Counted from the stretch's first letter, positions 1-9,019 are shown. The stretch: DNA of 64,000 nt from Terrihabitans soli (GCF_014191545.1 NZ_AP023361.1:586501-650500), one strand, 5' to 3'. Notes: generated by a model from the letters alone, not told the origin. Numbers and translations: made by a program.

Positions 1-2
1 AG

Positions 3-110
3 ACGCTGTCCGTTCAGGAGGTGGCGCCGGGCGTCGTTGTCGAAGGGCCGGCGCCTGAGCTTGAGGGCGAAATCCGCGCCCTCCATGTCAGGCTCCACCG
101 CAAAAACTGA
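3..110 (+). CDS. 3' end of an unidentified gene (partial)
   Basis: An open frame enters from the left edge and ends at TGA 108-110. Its 35 codons mostly end in G or C, as in the surrounding genes, which suggests a real C-terminus. The visible tail ends in a basic stretch (VRLHRKN) and has no recognisable motif. It lies 62 bases upstream of yebC on the same strand and may be co-transcribed with it. I do not recognise the family. Confidence 0.45.
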   Translation, partial: TLSVQEVAPGVVVEGPAPELEGEIRALHVRLHRKN

Positions 111-172
111 CAGGCTTGGCGAGCCCCCATGCGGGCCCCTATAAACCGCCCAAGAATTTCAGAGGACGCCTC

Positions 173-922
173 ATGGCCGGACATTCGCAATTCAAGAACA
201 TCATGCACCGCAAGGGGCGGCAGGACGCGCAGAAGTCCAAGCTGTTCTCCAAGCTGGCGAAGGAAATCACGGTCGCGGCCAAAATGGGCATGCCGGACCC
301 CAATATGAACCCGCGCCTGCGCCTTGCCGTGAACGAGGCCAAGGCCAATTCCATGCCCAAGGACAATATCGAGCGCGCCATCAAGAAGGCGCTCGGCGGC
401 GAGGGCGAGAACTATGAAGAGGTCCGCTATGAGGGCTATGGCCCGGGTGGCGTCGCCGTCATCGTCGAGACGCTGACCGACAACCGCAACCGCACCGGCG
501 GAGCGATTCGTTCCTATTTCACCAAATCCGGCGGGGCCCTCGGCGAAACCGGCTCGGTCGGCTTCATGTTCAACCATGTCGGCGAGATCATCTATCCCGC
601 CAAAGCCGGCTCCGAAGACAAAGTGCTGGAAGCCGCCATCGAGGCAGGGGCGGACGATGTCGCCTCCGATGCCGAGCGGCACACCGTCACCTGCGCGTTC
701 GAAAATCTCAATGAAGTGTCGAAAGCTCTAGAGGCCGTTTTGGGCGAAGCAGAAAGTGCGAAGGCCGTATGGCGTCCCACAACCATGACGGCTCTAGATG
801 AAGAGCGCGCGCAGAGCATGCTGAAACTCATAGATACTCTTGAAGATGACGACGATGTGCAAAACGTATACTCGAACTTTGAAGTATCCGAAGAGACCTT
901 GGCGAAGTTGACCGCCGCTTGA
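173..922 (+). CDS. yebC: YebC/PmpR family protein (TACO1 homologue)
   Basis: This 249-residue protein begins [18 protein letters not shown], the signature N-terminus of the YebC family. Members either relieve ribosome stalling, for example at proline runs, or act as DNA-binding regulators (PmpR). The ATG at 173 is chosen over an upstream in-frame ATG at 116 because the family starts at MAGHS and an AGAGGA ribosome site lies 7 bases before it. The last 70 or so codons use CTA, GTA, ATA and TTG, which are rare elsewhere in the window, and this compositional shift continues into the downstream gap. Placement before ruvC is the usual arrangement in Hyphomicrobiales. Confidence 0.93.
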   Translation: MAGHSQFKNIMHRKGRQDAQKSKLFSKLAKEITVAAKMGMPDPNMNPRLRLAVNEAKANSMPKDNIERAIKKALGGEGENYEEVRYEGYGPGGVAVIVETLTDNRNRTGGAIRSYFTKSGGALGETGSVGFMFNHVGEIIYPAKAGSEDKVLEAAIEAGADDVASDAERHTVTCAFENLNEVSKALEAVLGEAESAKAVWRPTTMTALDEERAQSMLKLIDTLEDDDDVQNVYSNFEVSEETLAKLTAA

Positions 923-1123
923 TCAAAAGTGCTCATGTAAATACTAAATAATACTCCTCCGTAGGTAAAATTACGTATTATACAAAAGTGGCAAACAAGC
1001 CTATTTTAAGGCTCCGTTAGATGTTTAAGTGGATGAGTAGTGCCGTAATACTTCCCATCAACAGATGGAGTGTTTGCGTTCTCCGTCCATCCCCAGTCCC
1101 CCCAAGCGGCGGAGATCGTCAAA
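923..1123 (+). other. AT-rich intergenic stretch, possible 3' UTR or small RNA
   Basis: The 320 bases between yebC and ruvC begin with an AT-rich segment (about 923-1080) quite unlike the rest of the window. It contains a stem GATGGA/TCCATC around 1064-1091 and runs directly into the strong hairpin at 1124-1149. No convincing ORF is present on either strand; short frames here lack coding-type codon use. It could be the yebC 3' untranslated region or an independent small RNA. The sequence alone does not decide between these. Confidence 0.35.
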
Positions 1124-1156
1124 AAGGCCGGGCCGAAAGGTCCGGCCTTATTCTTT
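1124..1156 (+). terminator. Rho-independent terminator between yebC and ruvC
   Basis: An 11-bp stem, AAGGCCGGGCC with GGTCCGGCCTT (one G-T pair), closes on a GAAA tetraloop and is followed by ATTCTTT. The left flank is AAAAA, so it could also end transcription from the right. It separates the yebC transcript from the ruvCAB transcript. Confidence 0.85.
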
Positions 1157-1242
1157 GCGCGTGTGTTTTGGCTGGAGCTTTTCCCGCTCGGCTTCCTTTC
1201 GCTTACTGGACGTAAATCCCCGATCGGGTATTCGTTCACGGT

Positions 1243-1755
1243 ATGGTCTCATCTCCGATTCGCATTCTCGGGCTCGATCCCGGCCTCCGCCGCACCGGCT
1301 GGGGCGTCATCGACTGTTCGGGCAACCGCCTGACCTATGTCGCCTGCGGGCAGGTCTGTCCCGACGAGACCTTGTCGCTCGGAGAGCGGCTGGCAAAGCT
1401 GCATGAAGGGCTGACGGAAATCCTCAAGGCCTATGCGCCCGATGAGGCGGCGGTGGAGGAGACCTTCGTCAATCAGAACCCGCTTTCGACGCTGAAACTC
1501 GGTCAGGCGCGCGGAATCGCCATGCTGGCGCCGGCGCAGGCCGGCATTATGGTCGCCGAGTACAAGCCGAACCTCGTGAAGAAGACGGTGGTCGGCACCG
1601 GCCATGCGGGCAAGGAGCAGATCGGCATGATGATCGGGGTGCTGCTGCCGAAAGCCGGGACCATCGGCGCGGACGCCGCCGATGCTCTGGCGGTTGCGAT
1701 CACGCATGCGCATCATCGGGTGAGCGCGGCCCTCAAAAAAGCGGTGATGGCATGA
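1243..1755 (+). CDS. ruvC: Holliday junction endodeoxyribonuclease RuvC
   Basis: This 170-residue RNase H-fold resolvase cleaves Holliday junctions symmetrically. The N-terminal ILGLDPG carries the first catalytic Asp (D12). AVEETF supplies the acidic residue near position 72, and the C-terminal [15 protein letters not shown] supplies the remaining metal ligands. The length is normal for the family. Its stop overlaps the ruvA start (ATGA), so translation is coupled in a ruvC-ruvA-ruvB operon. Confidence 0.97.
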   Translation: MVSSPIRILGLDPGLRRTGWGVIDCSGNRLTYVACGQVCPDETLSLGERLAKLHEGLTEILKAYAPDEAAVEETFVNQNPLSTLKLGQARGIAMLAPAQAGIMVAEYKPNLVKKTVVGTGHAGKEQIGMMIGVLLPKAGTIGADAADALAVAITHAHHRVSAALKKAVMA

Positions 1756-2369
1756 TCGGCAAGCTGAAAGGCATTGTGGATTCGCGCGGCGACGATTTCG
1801 TCATCCTCGACGTGAACGGCGTCGGTTACATCGTCTCCTGTTCCTCGCGCACGCTCGCATCGCTGCCGGGCACGGGCGAAGCCGTAAGCCTTTCCATCGA
1901 AACCTATGTGCGCGAAGACCAGATTCGCCTGTTCGGCTTCGCGAGCGATGCCGAGCGCGACTGGTTTCGCCTTCTGCAGACCGTGCAGGGCGTCGGCGCC
2001 AAAGTTGCACTGTCCATACTCGGCGTCCTGAAGCCGTCCGATCTTGCCAATGCGATTGCGCTGCAGGACAAGGCGTCCGTCGCGCGCGCGCCGGGCGTCG
2101 GCCCGAAAGTTGCCGCGCGCGTCGTCGCCGAACTGAAAGACAAGGCACCGGCCTTTTCCAGCGTCGACAGCAATGTCATCCGCCTGCAGGACGAGCTTTT
2201 GGATCGCCGTGCGCCGCAGCCTGCGGCCGATGCGGTGTCTGCGCTCGTCAATCTCGGCTATCCGCAAATTCAGGCCAGCGCCGCGGTGTCGAGCGCCATG
2301 CGCAAAGCTGGTGAAGGTGCCTCCGCTGAGATGCTCATTCGCGCCGGATTGCGGGAGTTGGCCTCTTGA
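1752..2369 (+). CDS. ruvA: Holliday junction branch migration protein RuvA
   Basis: This 205-residue RuvA binds the four-way junction as a tetramer and recruits the RuvB motor. It starts [23 protein letters not shown]-like, the OB-fold domain. Helix-hairpin-helix segments follow ([14 protein letters not shown] and [15 protein letters not shown]), then a C-terminal RuvB-contact domain. Its first codon overlaps the ruvC stop and its stop overlaps the ruvB start. Confidence 0.97.
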   Translation: MIGKLKGIVDSRGDDFVILDVNGVGYIVSCSSRTLASLPGTGEAVSLSIETYVREDQIRLFGFASDAERDWFRLLQTVQGVGAKVALSILGVLKPSDLANAIALQDKASVARAPGVGPKVAARVVAELKDKAPAFSSVDSNVIRLQDELLDRRAPQPAADAVSALVNLGYPQIQASAAVSSAMRKAGEGASAEMLIRAGLRELAS

Positions 2370-3400
2370 GCACCCGCCCGCTCGTCTCTCCGGAAAAGCG
2401 TGAGGAGGACGGCGATAATTCGCTCCGGCCGCAGAAACTCGCCGATTTCATCGGCCAGGAGCAGGCGCGTGCTAATCTCTCGGTTTTCATCGAAGCCGCA
2501 AAGGCGCGCGGCGAAGCGCTCGATCATGTTCTGTTTGCGGGCCCGCCCGGCCTCGGCAAGACAACGCTTGCGCAGATCATGGCGCGCGAACTTGGCGTCA
2601 ACTTCCGCGCGACCTCCGGCCCCGTCATCGCCAAAGCCGGCGATCTTGCGGCGCTCCTGACCAATCTCGAAGAACGCGACGTCCTGTTCATCGACGAAAT
2701 CCATCGGCTCAATCCGGCAGTCGAGGAAGTGCTCTATCCGGCGATGGAGGATTTCCAGCTCGATCTCATCATCGGTGAGGGGCCTGCGGCGCGTTCCGTC
2801 AGGATCGACCTTGCGAAGTTCACACTGATCGGCGCGACGACACGTGCGGGCCTTTTGACGACGCCGCTGCGCGACCGTTTCGGCATTCCGGTGCGGCTGA
2901 ATTTCTACACCGTCGAAGAGCTCGATTATATCGTGACGCGTGGGGCGCGTGTGCTCGGCATGGGCATGAGCCCGGACGGCGCGCGCGAGATCGCTCGCCG
3001 TGCGCGCGGCACGCCGCGCATTGCGGGTCGCTTGTTACGCCGTGTGCGCGATTTCGCATCGGTTGACGGCGCGGAAACGGTGACGCGCGCCATCGCCGAC
3101 AAGGCGCTGCGTCAGCTTGAAGTCGATGACGCTGGTTTGGATGCGCTCGACCGGCGCTATCTGAACTGCATCGCGCTGAACTATGGCGGCGGGCCGGTCG
3201 GCGTCGATACGGTTGCAGCGGCTCTGTCCGAACCGCGCGATGCGATCGAGGACATTATCGAGCCCTTTCTTTTGCAGCAGGGCTTTATTCAGCGCACGCC
3301 GCGCGGCCGTATGCTCACCGCGCAGGCGTTCAAGCATCTTGGCCTCAGCGTGCCGGCCTCCACCGCGACCATGCCGTTGTTCGATCAGGACGGGGACTGA
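2366..3400 (+). CDS. ruvB: Holliday junction branch migration ATPase RuvB
   Basis: This 344-residue AAA+ helicase motor drives branch migration. Walker A GPPGLGKT lies at residues 59-66 and Walker B FIDEIH at about 108-113. Sensor and winged-helix regions follow, including [18 protein letters not shown] and a C-terminal RTPRGRM. The start is TTG at 2366, overlapping the ruvA stop as TTGA; GGGAG about 10 bases upstream serves as ribosome site. No ATG gives a full-length family N-terminus. Confidence 0.96.
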   Translation: MSTRPLVSPEKREEDGDNSLRPQKLADFIGQEQARANLSVFIEAAKARGEALDHVLFAGPPGLGKTTLAQIMARELGVNFRATSGPVIAKAGDLAALLTNLEERDVLFIDEIHRLNPAVEEVLYPAMEDFQLDLIIGEGPAARSVRIDLAKFTLIGATTRAGLLTTPLRDRFGIPVRLNFYTVEELDYIVTRGARVLGMGMSPDGAREIARRARGTPRIAGRLLRRVRDFASVDGAETVTRAIADKALRQLEVDDAGLDALDRRYLNCIALNYGGGPVGVDTVAAALSEPRDAIEDIIEPFLLQQGFIQRTPRGRMLTAQAFKHLGLSVPASTATMPLFDQDGD

Positions 3401-3402
3401 GC

Positions 3403-3789
3403 GTGTCGACCCTCGCCGTCCGAGTTTACTGGGAAGACACCGATGCGGGCGGCGTCGTCTACCATGCGAGTTATCTGCGCTTCATGGAGCGCGGCCGGAC
3501 CGAATTCCTGCGCGAGTGCGGCGTGCATCAGGCCGCCTTGCAGGATGAAACAGGGCTGACCTTTGTCGTCGCCGATATGAATATCCGCTTCCGCCAGCCG
3601 GCTAGGCTCGACGACGTGCTTGTCGTCGAGACGGTGGTGGAAGAATCCGGCGGCGCCTCGCTGTCGCTGCGCCAGACGGTGCTGCGCGGCCAGGATGTCA
3701 TTGTCGAAGCCGATGTCACCTGCGCGGTGATTTCGCGCGACGGCAAACCGATGCGAATTCCGGCTGACGTAAAAGCAAAGCTCGCCTGA
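3403..3789 (+). CDS. ybgC: Tol-Pal-associated acyl-CoA thioesterase YbgC
   Basis: This 128-residue hotdog-fold thioesterase hydrolyses acyl-CoA or acyl-ACP and is usually co-encoded with Tol-Pal. The signature YWEDTDAGGVVYH contains the catalytic Asp and the Tyr-His pair near residues 14-21. It starts at GTG 3403, two bases after the ruvB stop, so it belongs to the ruv operon. In many relatives tolQ follows directly; here tolQ is 5.2 kb away with unrelated genes between. Confidence 0.93.
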   Translation: MSTLAVRVYWEDTDAGGVVYHASYLRFMERGRTEFLRECGVHQAALQDETGLTFVVADMNIRFRQPARLDDVLVVETVVEESGGASLSLRQTVLRGQDVIVEADVTCAVISRDGKPMRIPADVKAKLA

Positions 3790-3871
3790 ACAGCGAAACA
3801 CGTTCTCCAATACGTCAAATGCCCGATGGCGTGCCTCTCCGCGAGGCCGATGATGCGCCCGCTGGTGGGCG

Positions 3872-4654
3872 ATGGCGAAAATTACCGATCTGTTCCGTTA
3901 CCCGGTGAAAGGCCTCTCGCCCGAACCGATGAACTCCCTGACGTTGACCCGCGATAACGGCATTCCGTTCGATCGCGAATATGCGCTGGCTTTAGGAACA
4001 ACGGAGTTCGACCCCGATCATCCCGAGCCGCTCGACAAGGGCTTCTTCCTGATGCTGCGCAACAATGAGGCGCTGGCGGCTCTTCGCACCAAATACGATC
4101 CGGCGAGAGATCGCCTGTCGGTCGCCCTCAACGGCCACGCCGTGCTGAGCGCCGAACTCGGCACGGATGAGGGCCGCGATGCCGTCGAGCGTTTTTTCGA
4201 GCGCTATATGGGTGAGGAGGCAAAGGGCCGGCCGAAACTCGTGCGCAGTGCTGGACACAAATTCACCGATGCCAGCGTCGTCTCGCCGGTCTTCATGCGC
4301 TCAGTATCGATCGTCAATCTCGCGTCCATACATGCGCTCGAAGCTGCCGTCGGCGAACCGCTGCACAGGCTGCGCTTCCGCGGTAATATCTACATTGAGG
4401 GGCTGGAGCCCTGGGAGGAGCTGGAATGGGTCGATCGCGAGATCAGGATCGGCCATGTGAAGCTGAAGGGCCTGGCGCGCACACCGCGCTGCGGCGCGGT
4501 CAACGTCAATCCGGACACCGCCGAGCGCGACGCCAATCTGCCGAAAGCGATCATGAAAAATTTCGGCCACACCGATCTCGGCGTGTTCATGGAAGTGCTG
4601 AACGACGGCGAGGTGCGCGTCGGCGACGATGTCCTGACGCCCTATCTGTTCTGA
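3872..4654 (+). CDS. MOSC domain-containing protein (YcbX-like)
   Basis: This 260-residue protein has an N-terminal MOSC beta-barrel module (ITDLFRYPVKGLSPE at the start) followed by a MOSC domain. The segment TPRCGAVNVNP holds the conserved Cys of molybdenum-cofactor sulfurase C-terminal domains. The family transfers or carries sulfur or Moco-type cofactors and takes part in reduction of N-hydroxylated compounds. It lies 82 bases after ybgC, possibly with its own promoter. The substrate is not evident. Confidence 0.85.
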   Translation: MAKITDLFRYPVKGLSPEPMNSLTLTRDNGIPFDREYALALGTTEFDPDHPEPLDKGFFLMLRNNEALAALRTKYDPARDRLSVALNGHAVLSAELGTDEGRDAVERFFERYMGEEAKGRPKLVRSAGHKFTDASVVSPVFMRSVSIVNLASIHALEAAVGEPLHRLRFRGNIYIEGLEPWEELEWVDREIRIGHVKLKGLARTPRCGAVNVNPDTAERDANLPKAIMKNFGHTDLGVFMEVLNDGEVRVGDDVLTPYLF

Positions 4655-4657
4655 GGT

Positions 4658-5122
4658 CTAACCGGCTTTGATCGCCGTATCGCGCCAGTGGTTCATGATC
4701 TCGGCAAGTTCGTTGGCCGAGATGCCATATGTGTCGGGCAGAACCTCACGCGGCTTGTTCGGCGCGTCGCCGGCGCGGTTATAGCCGACCAATTGCAAAA
4801 GCCCGGTCTGGCTCGACAGGATCGGCGTGATCTCTTTCCATTCGCGCCGCCGGTCGGTCCAGAAGATCCGCGAGGTGAAGCCCCTCCGGTCGAGCCACAG
4901 GCCGGCGCTGCCGGGAATGAGCTGCACGGCCGCGGCAATGCCGGGAATGGCGATGACCGCGGCCATGATGCCAAGCCCGGCCACGCTGTAGACCAGGAAC
5001 ATATAGAGATTGACGGCCACGATGATCGTGGAGAGCACCAGCGAGAAAACCCAGCGCGCGCGCGAGGGCGGCAGATAGAGGGTCTCCGGCAGTTCCTGGC
5101 CCGCGGTCTCGGTCATTTCCAT
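4658..5122 (-). CDS. Two-TM membrane protein with a PH-like cytoplasmic domain, hypothetical
   Basis: This 154-residue protein has a short polar N-terminus, then two hydrophobic segments (about residues 25-45 and 50-70). A soluble domain with LWLDRRGFTSRIFW and EWKEITPI follows, resembling membrane PH-like or STM3941-type domains. It converges with the MOSC gene, leaving 3 bases between stops. A second ATG two codons downstream could also be the start. No specific function can be given. Confidence 0.75.
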   Translation of the reverse strand: MEMTETAGQELPETLYLPPSRARWVFSLVLSTIIVAVNLYMFLVYSVAGLGIMAAVIAIPGIAAAVQLIPGSAGLWLDRRGFTSRIFWTDRRREWKEITPILSSQTGLLQLVGYNRAGDAPNKPREVLPDTYGISANELAEIMNHWRDTAIKAG

Positions 5123-5184
5123 CCCCCGATTATTTTGCCCGTGTTTTAAGCCACGGGGCGGGGGAAGGAAACCCGGAACCTCCC

Positions 5185-6663
5185 TTAAGCTGCCTTCGCT
5201 ATGGAACGGGAGGCCTCGCGTACCTTGGACGTCGCCGAGGAGATCTGGTTGGTCGCCCCCGAGATCGAGCCCAGATTCTGCGAGATGGCTTCGACGCTTC
5301 TCGCCGCCGTCTGCATGTTGCGGGCGATTTCGTTTGTGACGGAGGACTGCTGGCTGATCGCCGCCGAAATGCTGCTCGAGATGGAGTTCAGTTCGCCGAT
5401 GACGCGGCCGACATCGGTGATGGCGGAGACGGCGTCGTCGGTCGAGCCCTGCACCGCGGTGATCTGAGCGCGGATTTCGTCCGTCGCCCGCGAGGTCTGG
5501 CTCGCCAGCGCTTTCACTTCAGAGGCGACGACGGCAAAGCCCTTGCCCATCTCGCCGGCGCGCGCCGCCTCGATGGTGGCGTTGAGCGCGAGGAGGTTCG
5601 TTTGCGAGGCAATGTTGTTGATGAGCTCGACCACATCGCCGATCTTCGCAACCGTCGTTAAGAGGCCCGTCATGATCCCGCTTGTGCGCGAGGAGTGGTC
5701 GACCGCTGTCTGGGAGATAGCCAGCGCCTGCTCGACCTGACGGTCGATTTCCTGGACGGAGGCGACGAGTTCTTCCGCGCCTGCTGCAACGTTCTGCACA
5801 TTGGATGAGGTCTCGCTCGAAGCGGCCACAGCATTCTGAGCCTGACCGTTGGCATCTTCGACGGCGGTGGCGATTTCCACCAGGTCGTGATCGATCGTCT
5901 GCGTGACCGCTTCGCGGCGCTTCTGTTCGTGTACCGCCGGAGTGATGTCGGTTGCGAATTTCACGACCTTGAACGGGCGTCCGCTCGCATCGAAAATCGG
6001 ATTATACGAAGCGTTCAGCCAGATTTCGCGACCGCCTTTGCCGACGCGGCGATAGGTGTTCGCCTCAAACTCGCCGCGCGCCAGCCGCGCCCAGAATTCG
6101 CGATAGCTCGGCGAAGCGCTCTGCACGGGATCGACGAACATCGAGTGATGCTTGCCGCGGATCTCATCCAGCGAGTAGCCGACGGTCGATGTGAAGTTTT
6201 CGTTGGCGTCGAGAATTGTGCCGTCGAGCGTGAAGTGAATGACGGCCTGCGCCTTGTTGATCGCCGTGATCTGGCCGGAGAAATCGGCGCTGCGCAGTTT
6301 CTGTTCGGTGATGTCGGTTGCGATCTTGACGACCTTTGCCGGCTTTCCGTTGCGCCCCATCACCGGATTGTAGGAGGCCTGGATCCAGACTTCGCGTCCG
6401 CCTTTGCCGAAGCGCCGGTATTCAGCGCTCTGATGCTCGCCCGCGCCGAGCGTCTGCCAGAAGCGCGTATACTCCATGCTCTGCGCATAGGCCGGATCGA
6501 CGAACATCGAATGGTGCTTGCCGCGGATCTCATCGAGCGAGTAGCCCATCGCGGACAGGAAGTTTTCGTTCGCGGTGAGGATCGTGCCGTCGAGTGCGAA
6601 CTCGATCATGGCGTGAGACTTGTTCAGGGCAGCGAGCGTCGATGAGTCGGCAGACGAAAACAT
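5185..6663 (-). CDS. Cytoplasmic methyl-accepting chemotaxis protein with two PAS domains
   Basis: This 492-residue receptor has PAS 1 (about 15-115), PAS 2 (about 135-240) and an MCP signalling domain (about 255-490) with the conserved hairpin tip ([21 protein letters not shown]). There is no transmembrane segment or HAMP domain, so it should be a soluble receptor sensing an internal cue such as redox state, possibly through flavin or heme in the PAS domains. The two PAS units are clear tandem duplicates: [10 protein letters not shown] and GKGGRE(V/I)W occur in both. A GAGG ribosome site precedes the ATG. Confidence 0.92.
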   Translation of the reverse strand: MFSSADSSTLAALNKSHAMIEFALDGTILTANENFLSAMGYSLDEIRGKHHSMFVDPAYAQSMEYTRFWQTLGAGEHQSAEYRRFGKGGREVWIQASYNPVMGRNGKPAKVVKIATDITEQKLRSADFSGQITAINKAQAVIHFTLDGTILDANENFTSTVGYSLDEIRGKHHSMFVDPVQSASPSYREFWARLARGEFEANTYRRVGKGGREIWLNASYNPIFDASGRPFKVVKFATDITPAVHEQKRREAVTQTIDHDLVEIATAVEDANGQAQNAVAASSETSSNVQNVAAGAEELVASVQEIDRQVEQALAISQTAVDHSSRTSGIMTGLLTTVAKIGDVVELINNIASQTNLLALNATIEAARAGEMGKGFAVVASEVKALASQTSRATDEIRAQITAVQGSTDDAVSAITDVGRVIGELNSISSSISAAISQQSSVTNEIARNMQTAARSVEAISQNLGSISGATNQISSATSKVREASRSIAKAA

Positions 6664-6805
6664 GTTGGCCTCGGATAACCTATGTTAAGGCGCAATATGG
6701 CTAACGAAACTTGCGAACTTCTTAAGTAGTTGAGTTGTAAAGGAAAGTTGCGTAGTTGTGCATATATGCCGATATATCCTGTGCCACTTTCACGTGTAGG
6801 TACAG
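6664..6805. other. AT-rich spacer upstream of the chemoreceptor
   Basis: This 142-base gap between the protease stop and the chemoreceptor start is AT-rich compared with its flanks and presumably holds the chemoreceptor promoter on the minus strand. I see no clear -35/-10 pair, hairpin or repeat that I would commit to. Confidence 0.3.
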
Positions 6806-7567
6806 TTACGGAGTCCGCGCTGCCGCGATCATCGCGGCGATGGCGAAATCCGCTGGATTTACCGGGACAACAACCATGCGTCCGGAACAGCCTTTCGTCG
6901 CGCGCAGAATTGCTCCGGATATTCCCCATAACGCGCCGGTTGCGGTGATGACGGGTCCGCCCGAGTCGCCGCGGCACACCTGACTCTTGCCGGGCGTTGC
7001 GAAAGCGAGATTCGGTCCCGTCTGTGTATGACGGATTGCGGCGAGCGATGCCGTCTTCAAAGTGCCCGAGCGTCCGTCGGGGCCGGCGATGCCGGCGCCG
7101 GCCAAGGTCAGTACATCGGGCGCGGTCTGCGCATCGAACTGAAGAACCGTCTGCGCCGCGGGCGCCGGCGTCTTCAAGCGCAGCACGGCAAGATCGCTGG
7201 CGATTTCCTTCTGCCGCGTTTCGATATCGCCGGGCTGTTTGGCCCAGCCTTTTGTGTGCGCCGCATGGCGCACGATCTTGGCGACCGGCTGAAACGGCGG
7301 CACCGCTTTCGAACCGGCGAAGAAGAACACCGCGACATGTTCGGGCTTTGCCGCTTCATCGAGACAATGGGCGGCGGTGAGCACGAGATCGCGCGCGATG
7401 AGAACGCCGGTGCATTCCGACAGGCGCGCCGTTCCATCGGGCTGCGGGCTGACGGCCTGGATGGCGACCGCGGCGCGCGACAGCGGCTGATCGGCGCCGG
7501 CAGACGTGCCCCCATCGAGCGCAAGGGCGGGGGAGGAGAGGAGAAGAAGGCCGAGCAGGAAACGCAT
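6806..7567 (-). CDS. Secreted trypsin-like serine protease (S1 family)
   Basis: The ATG at 7567 gives MRFLLGLLLLSSPALA, a signal peptide, so this start is preferred over one 15 codons upstream. The mature part shows the full catalytic triad of chymotrypsin-fold proteases: His in LVLTAAHC, Asp in SDLAVLRL and Ser in CRGDSGGPV. The length (253 residues) fits a minimal S1 domain. It should act in the periplasm or outside the cell. Its gene diverges from the tetR gene across a 106-base gap. Confidence 0.9.
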   Translation of the reverse strand: MRFLLGLLLLSSPALALDGGTSAGADQPLSRAAVAIQAVSPQPDGTARLSECTGVLIARDLVLTAAHCLDEAAKPEHVAVFFFAGSKAVPPFQPVAKIVRHAAHTKGWAKQPGDIETRQKEIASDLAVLRLKTPAPAAQTVLQFDAQTAPDVLTLAGAGIAGPDGRSGTLKTASLAAIRHTQTGPNLAFATPGKSQVCRGDSGGPVITATGALWGISGAILRATKGCSGRMVVVPVNPADFAIAAMIAAARTP

Positions 7568-7634
7568 GCGGCAGGGGTTAAGCGCGACGGAGCGCCAGGG
7601 CAAGCTCGGCAAGCACTGTTCGCGGGCCCCGAAC

Positions 7635-7657
7635 TGATGTAACAGGCATTCACATCA
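7635..7657. promoter_or_regulatory. Possible TetR autoregulatory site upstream of tetR
   Basis: TGATGT and ACATCA form an inverted repeat with an 11-base spacer just before the tetR start. The stretch also includes CATTCAC, identical to most of one arm of the palindrome in front of the neighbouring DUF2852 gene. This shared half-site suggests the regulator binds both places. It is weak evidence because only part of the site is conserved. Confidence 0.35.
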
Positions 7658-7673
7658 GGACCGGGCGGCGGGA

Positions 7674-8291
7674 ATGCGCGGCGAACGCGGCTATCATCAC
7701 GGCAATCTCAAAGAGGCGCTGATCGAGGCGGCGCTGGGCCTCATCGTCCAGAAGGGCGCATCGGGCTTCACCTTCGCGGAAGCCGCGCGCATGGCCGGCG
7801 TCAGCCCGGCTGCTCCTTATCGTCATTACAAAGATCGCGAAGAACTGCTGGCCGATGTGGCGCGCCGCGGCTTTGCCGAATTCGAGGCGGCGCTGTCCTC
7901 AGCATGGGATGGCGGAAAGCCCGATGCGCTCTCGGCGATGGACCGGCTGGGCAAAGCCTATCTGCGCTTCGCGCGCAAAGAGCCCGCTTATTACGCGGCG
8001 ATGTTCGAGAGCGGCACGCCGCCCGATCTGTCGCCTGAACTCAGGCAGGAAGCCGACCGCGCCTTCGGCGTGCTGCGGCAGGCGGCGGACGGTCTGGTCG
8101 AGCTTGCTCCGGCGGGAAAGCGCCCGCCCTCGATGATGGTCGCGCTGCATATGTGGTCGCTGGCGCACGGCATCGCCTCGCTGTTCGTGCGCGCCGATGG
8201 CGGCAGGCGAAAGCTCCCGATGGCGCCGGACGATCTGCTCGAAGCGGGCATGCTCGTTTATCTCGACGGTCTGGGAATCCGCAAAAGCTGA
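7674..8291 (+). CDS. TetR/AcrR family transcriptional regulator (WHG-type C-terminus)
   Basis: This 205-residue repressor has an N-terminal helix-turn-helix (about residues 22-48: GFTFAEAARMAGVSPAAPYRHY). Its ligand-binding domain resembles the WHG/TetR_C_13 group, including the late ALHMWSLAHGIASL segment. It sits immediately upstream of a DUF2852 gene whose promoter carries a palindrome over the expected transcription start, so repression of that gene is the simplest reading. The effector is unknown. Confidence 0.9.
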   Translation: MRGERGYHHGNLKEALIEAALGLIVQKGASGFTFAEAARMAGVSPAAPYRHYKDREELLADVARRGFAEFEAALSSAWDGGKPDALSAMDRLGKAYLRFARKEPAYYAAMFESGTPPDLSPELRQEADRAFGVLRQAADGLVELAPAGKRPPSMMVALHMWSLAHGIASLFVRADGGRRKLPMAPDDLLEAGMLVYLDGLGIRKS

Positions 8292-8302
8292 CCCCACATG
8301 CC

Positions 8303-8331
8303 TTGACGGGAGACCTCCCTGAACCTATTAA
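8303..8331 (+). promoter_or_regulatory. Sigma-70 type promoter of the DUF2852 gene
   Basis: TTGACG (8303-8308), a 17-base spacer and TATTAA (8326-8331) form a near-consensus promoter. The start point would fall at about 8338, inside the adjacent palindrome. Confidence 0.65.
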
Positions 8332-8332
8332 T

Positions 8333-8353
8333 GTGAATGTGATTAACATTCAC
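8333..8353. promoter_or_regulatory. Palindromic operator, probable TetR site
   Basis: GTGAATGT and ACATTCAC form a perfect 8-bp inverted repeat with a 5-base centre (GATTA). It sits directly after the -10 box and covers the predicted transcription start, the classic position for a TetR-family repressor. A partial copy lies upstream of the tetR gene. Confidence 0.7.
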
Positions 8354-8364
8354 GAGGATCGACA

Positions 8365-8766
8365 ATGGCTGTCGCGGCAAAACTCGACGAATGGGGCAAG
8401 CCGGCGTGGATCGCCGCGATTGTTCTCGGATTCATGGTTTTCTGGCCAATCGGGCTTCTGACCCTGGCCTATGTCATCGGGAGCGGACGTATGGGATGCG
8501 GACATCATCGCGCGGATTTCTCGCGCTGGAATAAGGGTTGGCAGAAGGGCTGGGCGCGCGGCGGCTGGCCTCATCAATCCCGGTCGAGCGGTAATGCCGC
8601 CTTCGACGAATACCGCAACGAGACGCTGAAGCGGCTCGAGGACGAGGAGCAGGAATTCCGCACGTTCCTCGACCGCTTGCGGATGGCCAAGGACAAGACC
8701 GAGTTCGACCAGTTCATGGCCGAGCGGAAGAACAATCCTCCGGCCGAAATGCCGCAAGGAAATTGA
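8365..8766 (+). CDS. DUF2852 family membrane protein
   Basis: This 133-residue protein has one hydrophobic segment (about 15-38) followed by a polar, Trp- and Gly-rich stretch and a charged, probably coiled C-terminal half (YRNETLKRLEDEEQEFRTF). This layout matches DUF2852, a family of unknown function found mainly in alphaproteobacteria. It follows the TetR gene after 73 bases with its own promoter and operator, and is closed by a strong terminator. Confidence 0.85.
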   Translation: MAVAAKLDEWGKPAWIAAIVLGFMVFWPIGLLTLAYVIGSGRMGCGHHRADFSRWNKGWQKGWARGGWPHQSRSSGNAAFDEYRNETLKRLEDEEQEFRTFLDRLRMAKDKTEFDQFMAERKNNPPAEMPQGN

Positions 8767-8810
8767 GCGCGGCAACTAAAGCCCCGCGATAATGCCTTCC
8801 ACAATTGAGA

Positions 8811-8845
8811 AAAGGCCGCCGACGGCTTCCGTCGGCGGCCTTTTT
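8811..8845 (+). terminator. Rho-independent terminator after the DUF2852 gene
   Basis: A perfect 12-bp stem, GGCCGCCGACGG with CCGTCGGCGGCC, has a 3-base loop and is followed by TTTTT. The AAAA on the left makes it potentially bidirectional. It isolates the tolQ transcript from upstream genes. Confidence 0.9.
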
Positions 8846-9019
8846 GCTTGCCGGGCAAGAGGCTGTAACGGTTGATTAACCTTAACAAAGGATGAAGGTG
8901 GAGGCCGTGCGCCACTCTTGCGCCGCATTGGGACGCAAGACAGCGCGCTCTGCAGACATCGCTGTGACGACCCGGCCCCGGCCGCGCCGGGGATCATGGC
9001 CCGAGGGGTGTGATTTTCC

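Noticed and set aside
14-682. 222-codon minus-strand frame over yebC
   Set aside because: Antisense to the clear YebC reading frame; its protein shows no family motif and arises from the high GC third positions.
1006-1239. 77-codon minus-strand frame in the yebC-ruvC gap
   Set aside because: It reads through the terminator hairpin, has no ribosome site of note, and its residues reflect the palindrome sequence.
1225-1250. Possible LexA box (GTTC-N7-GTTC) before ruvC
   Set aside because: Only GTTC-N7-GGTC is present around 1231; one mismatch in a 4-base half-site is not enough to claim an SOS site.
5887-6645. 252-codon plus-strand frame over the chemoreceptor
   Set aside because: Antisense shadow of the PAS/MCP coding sequence without motif.
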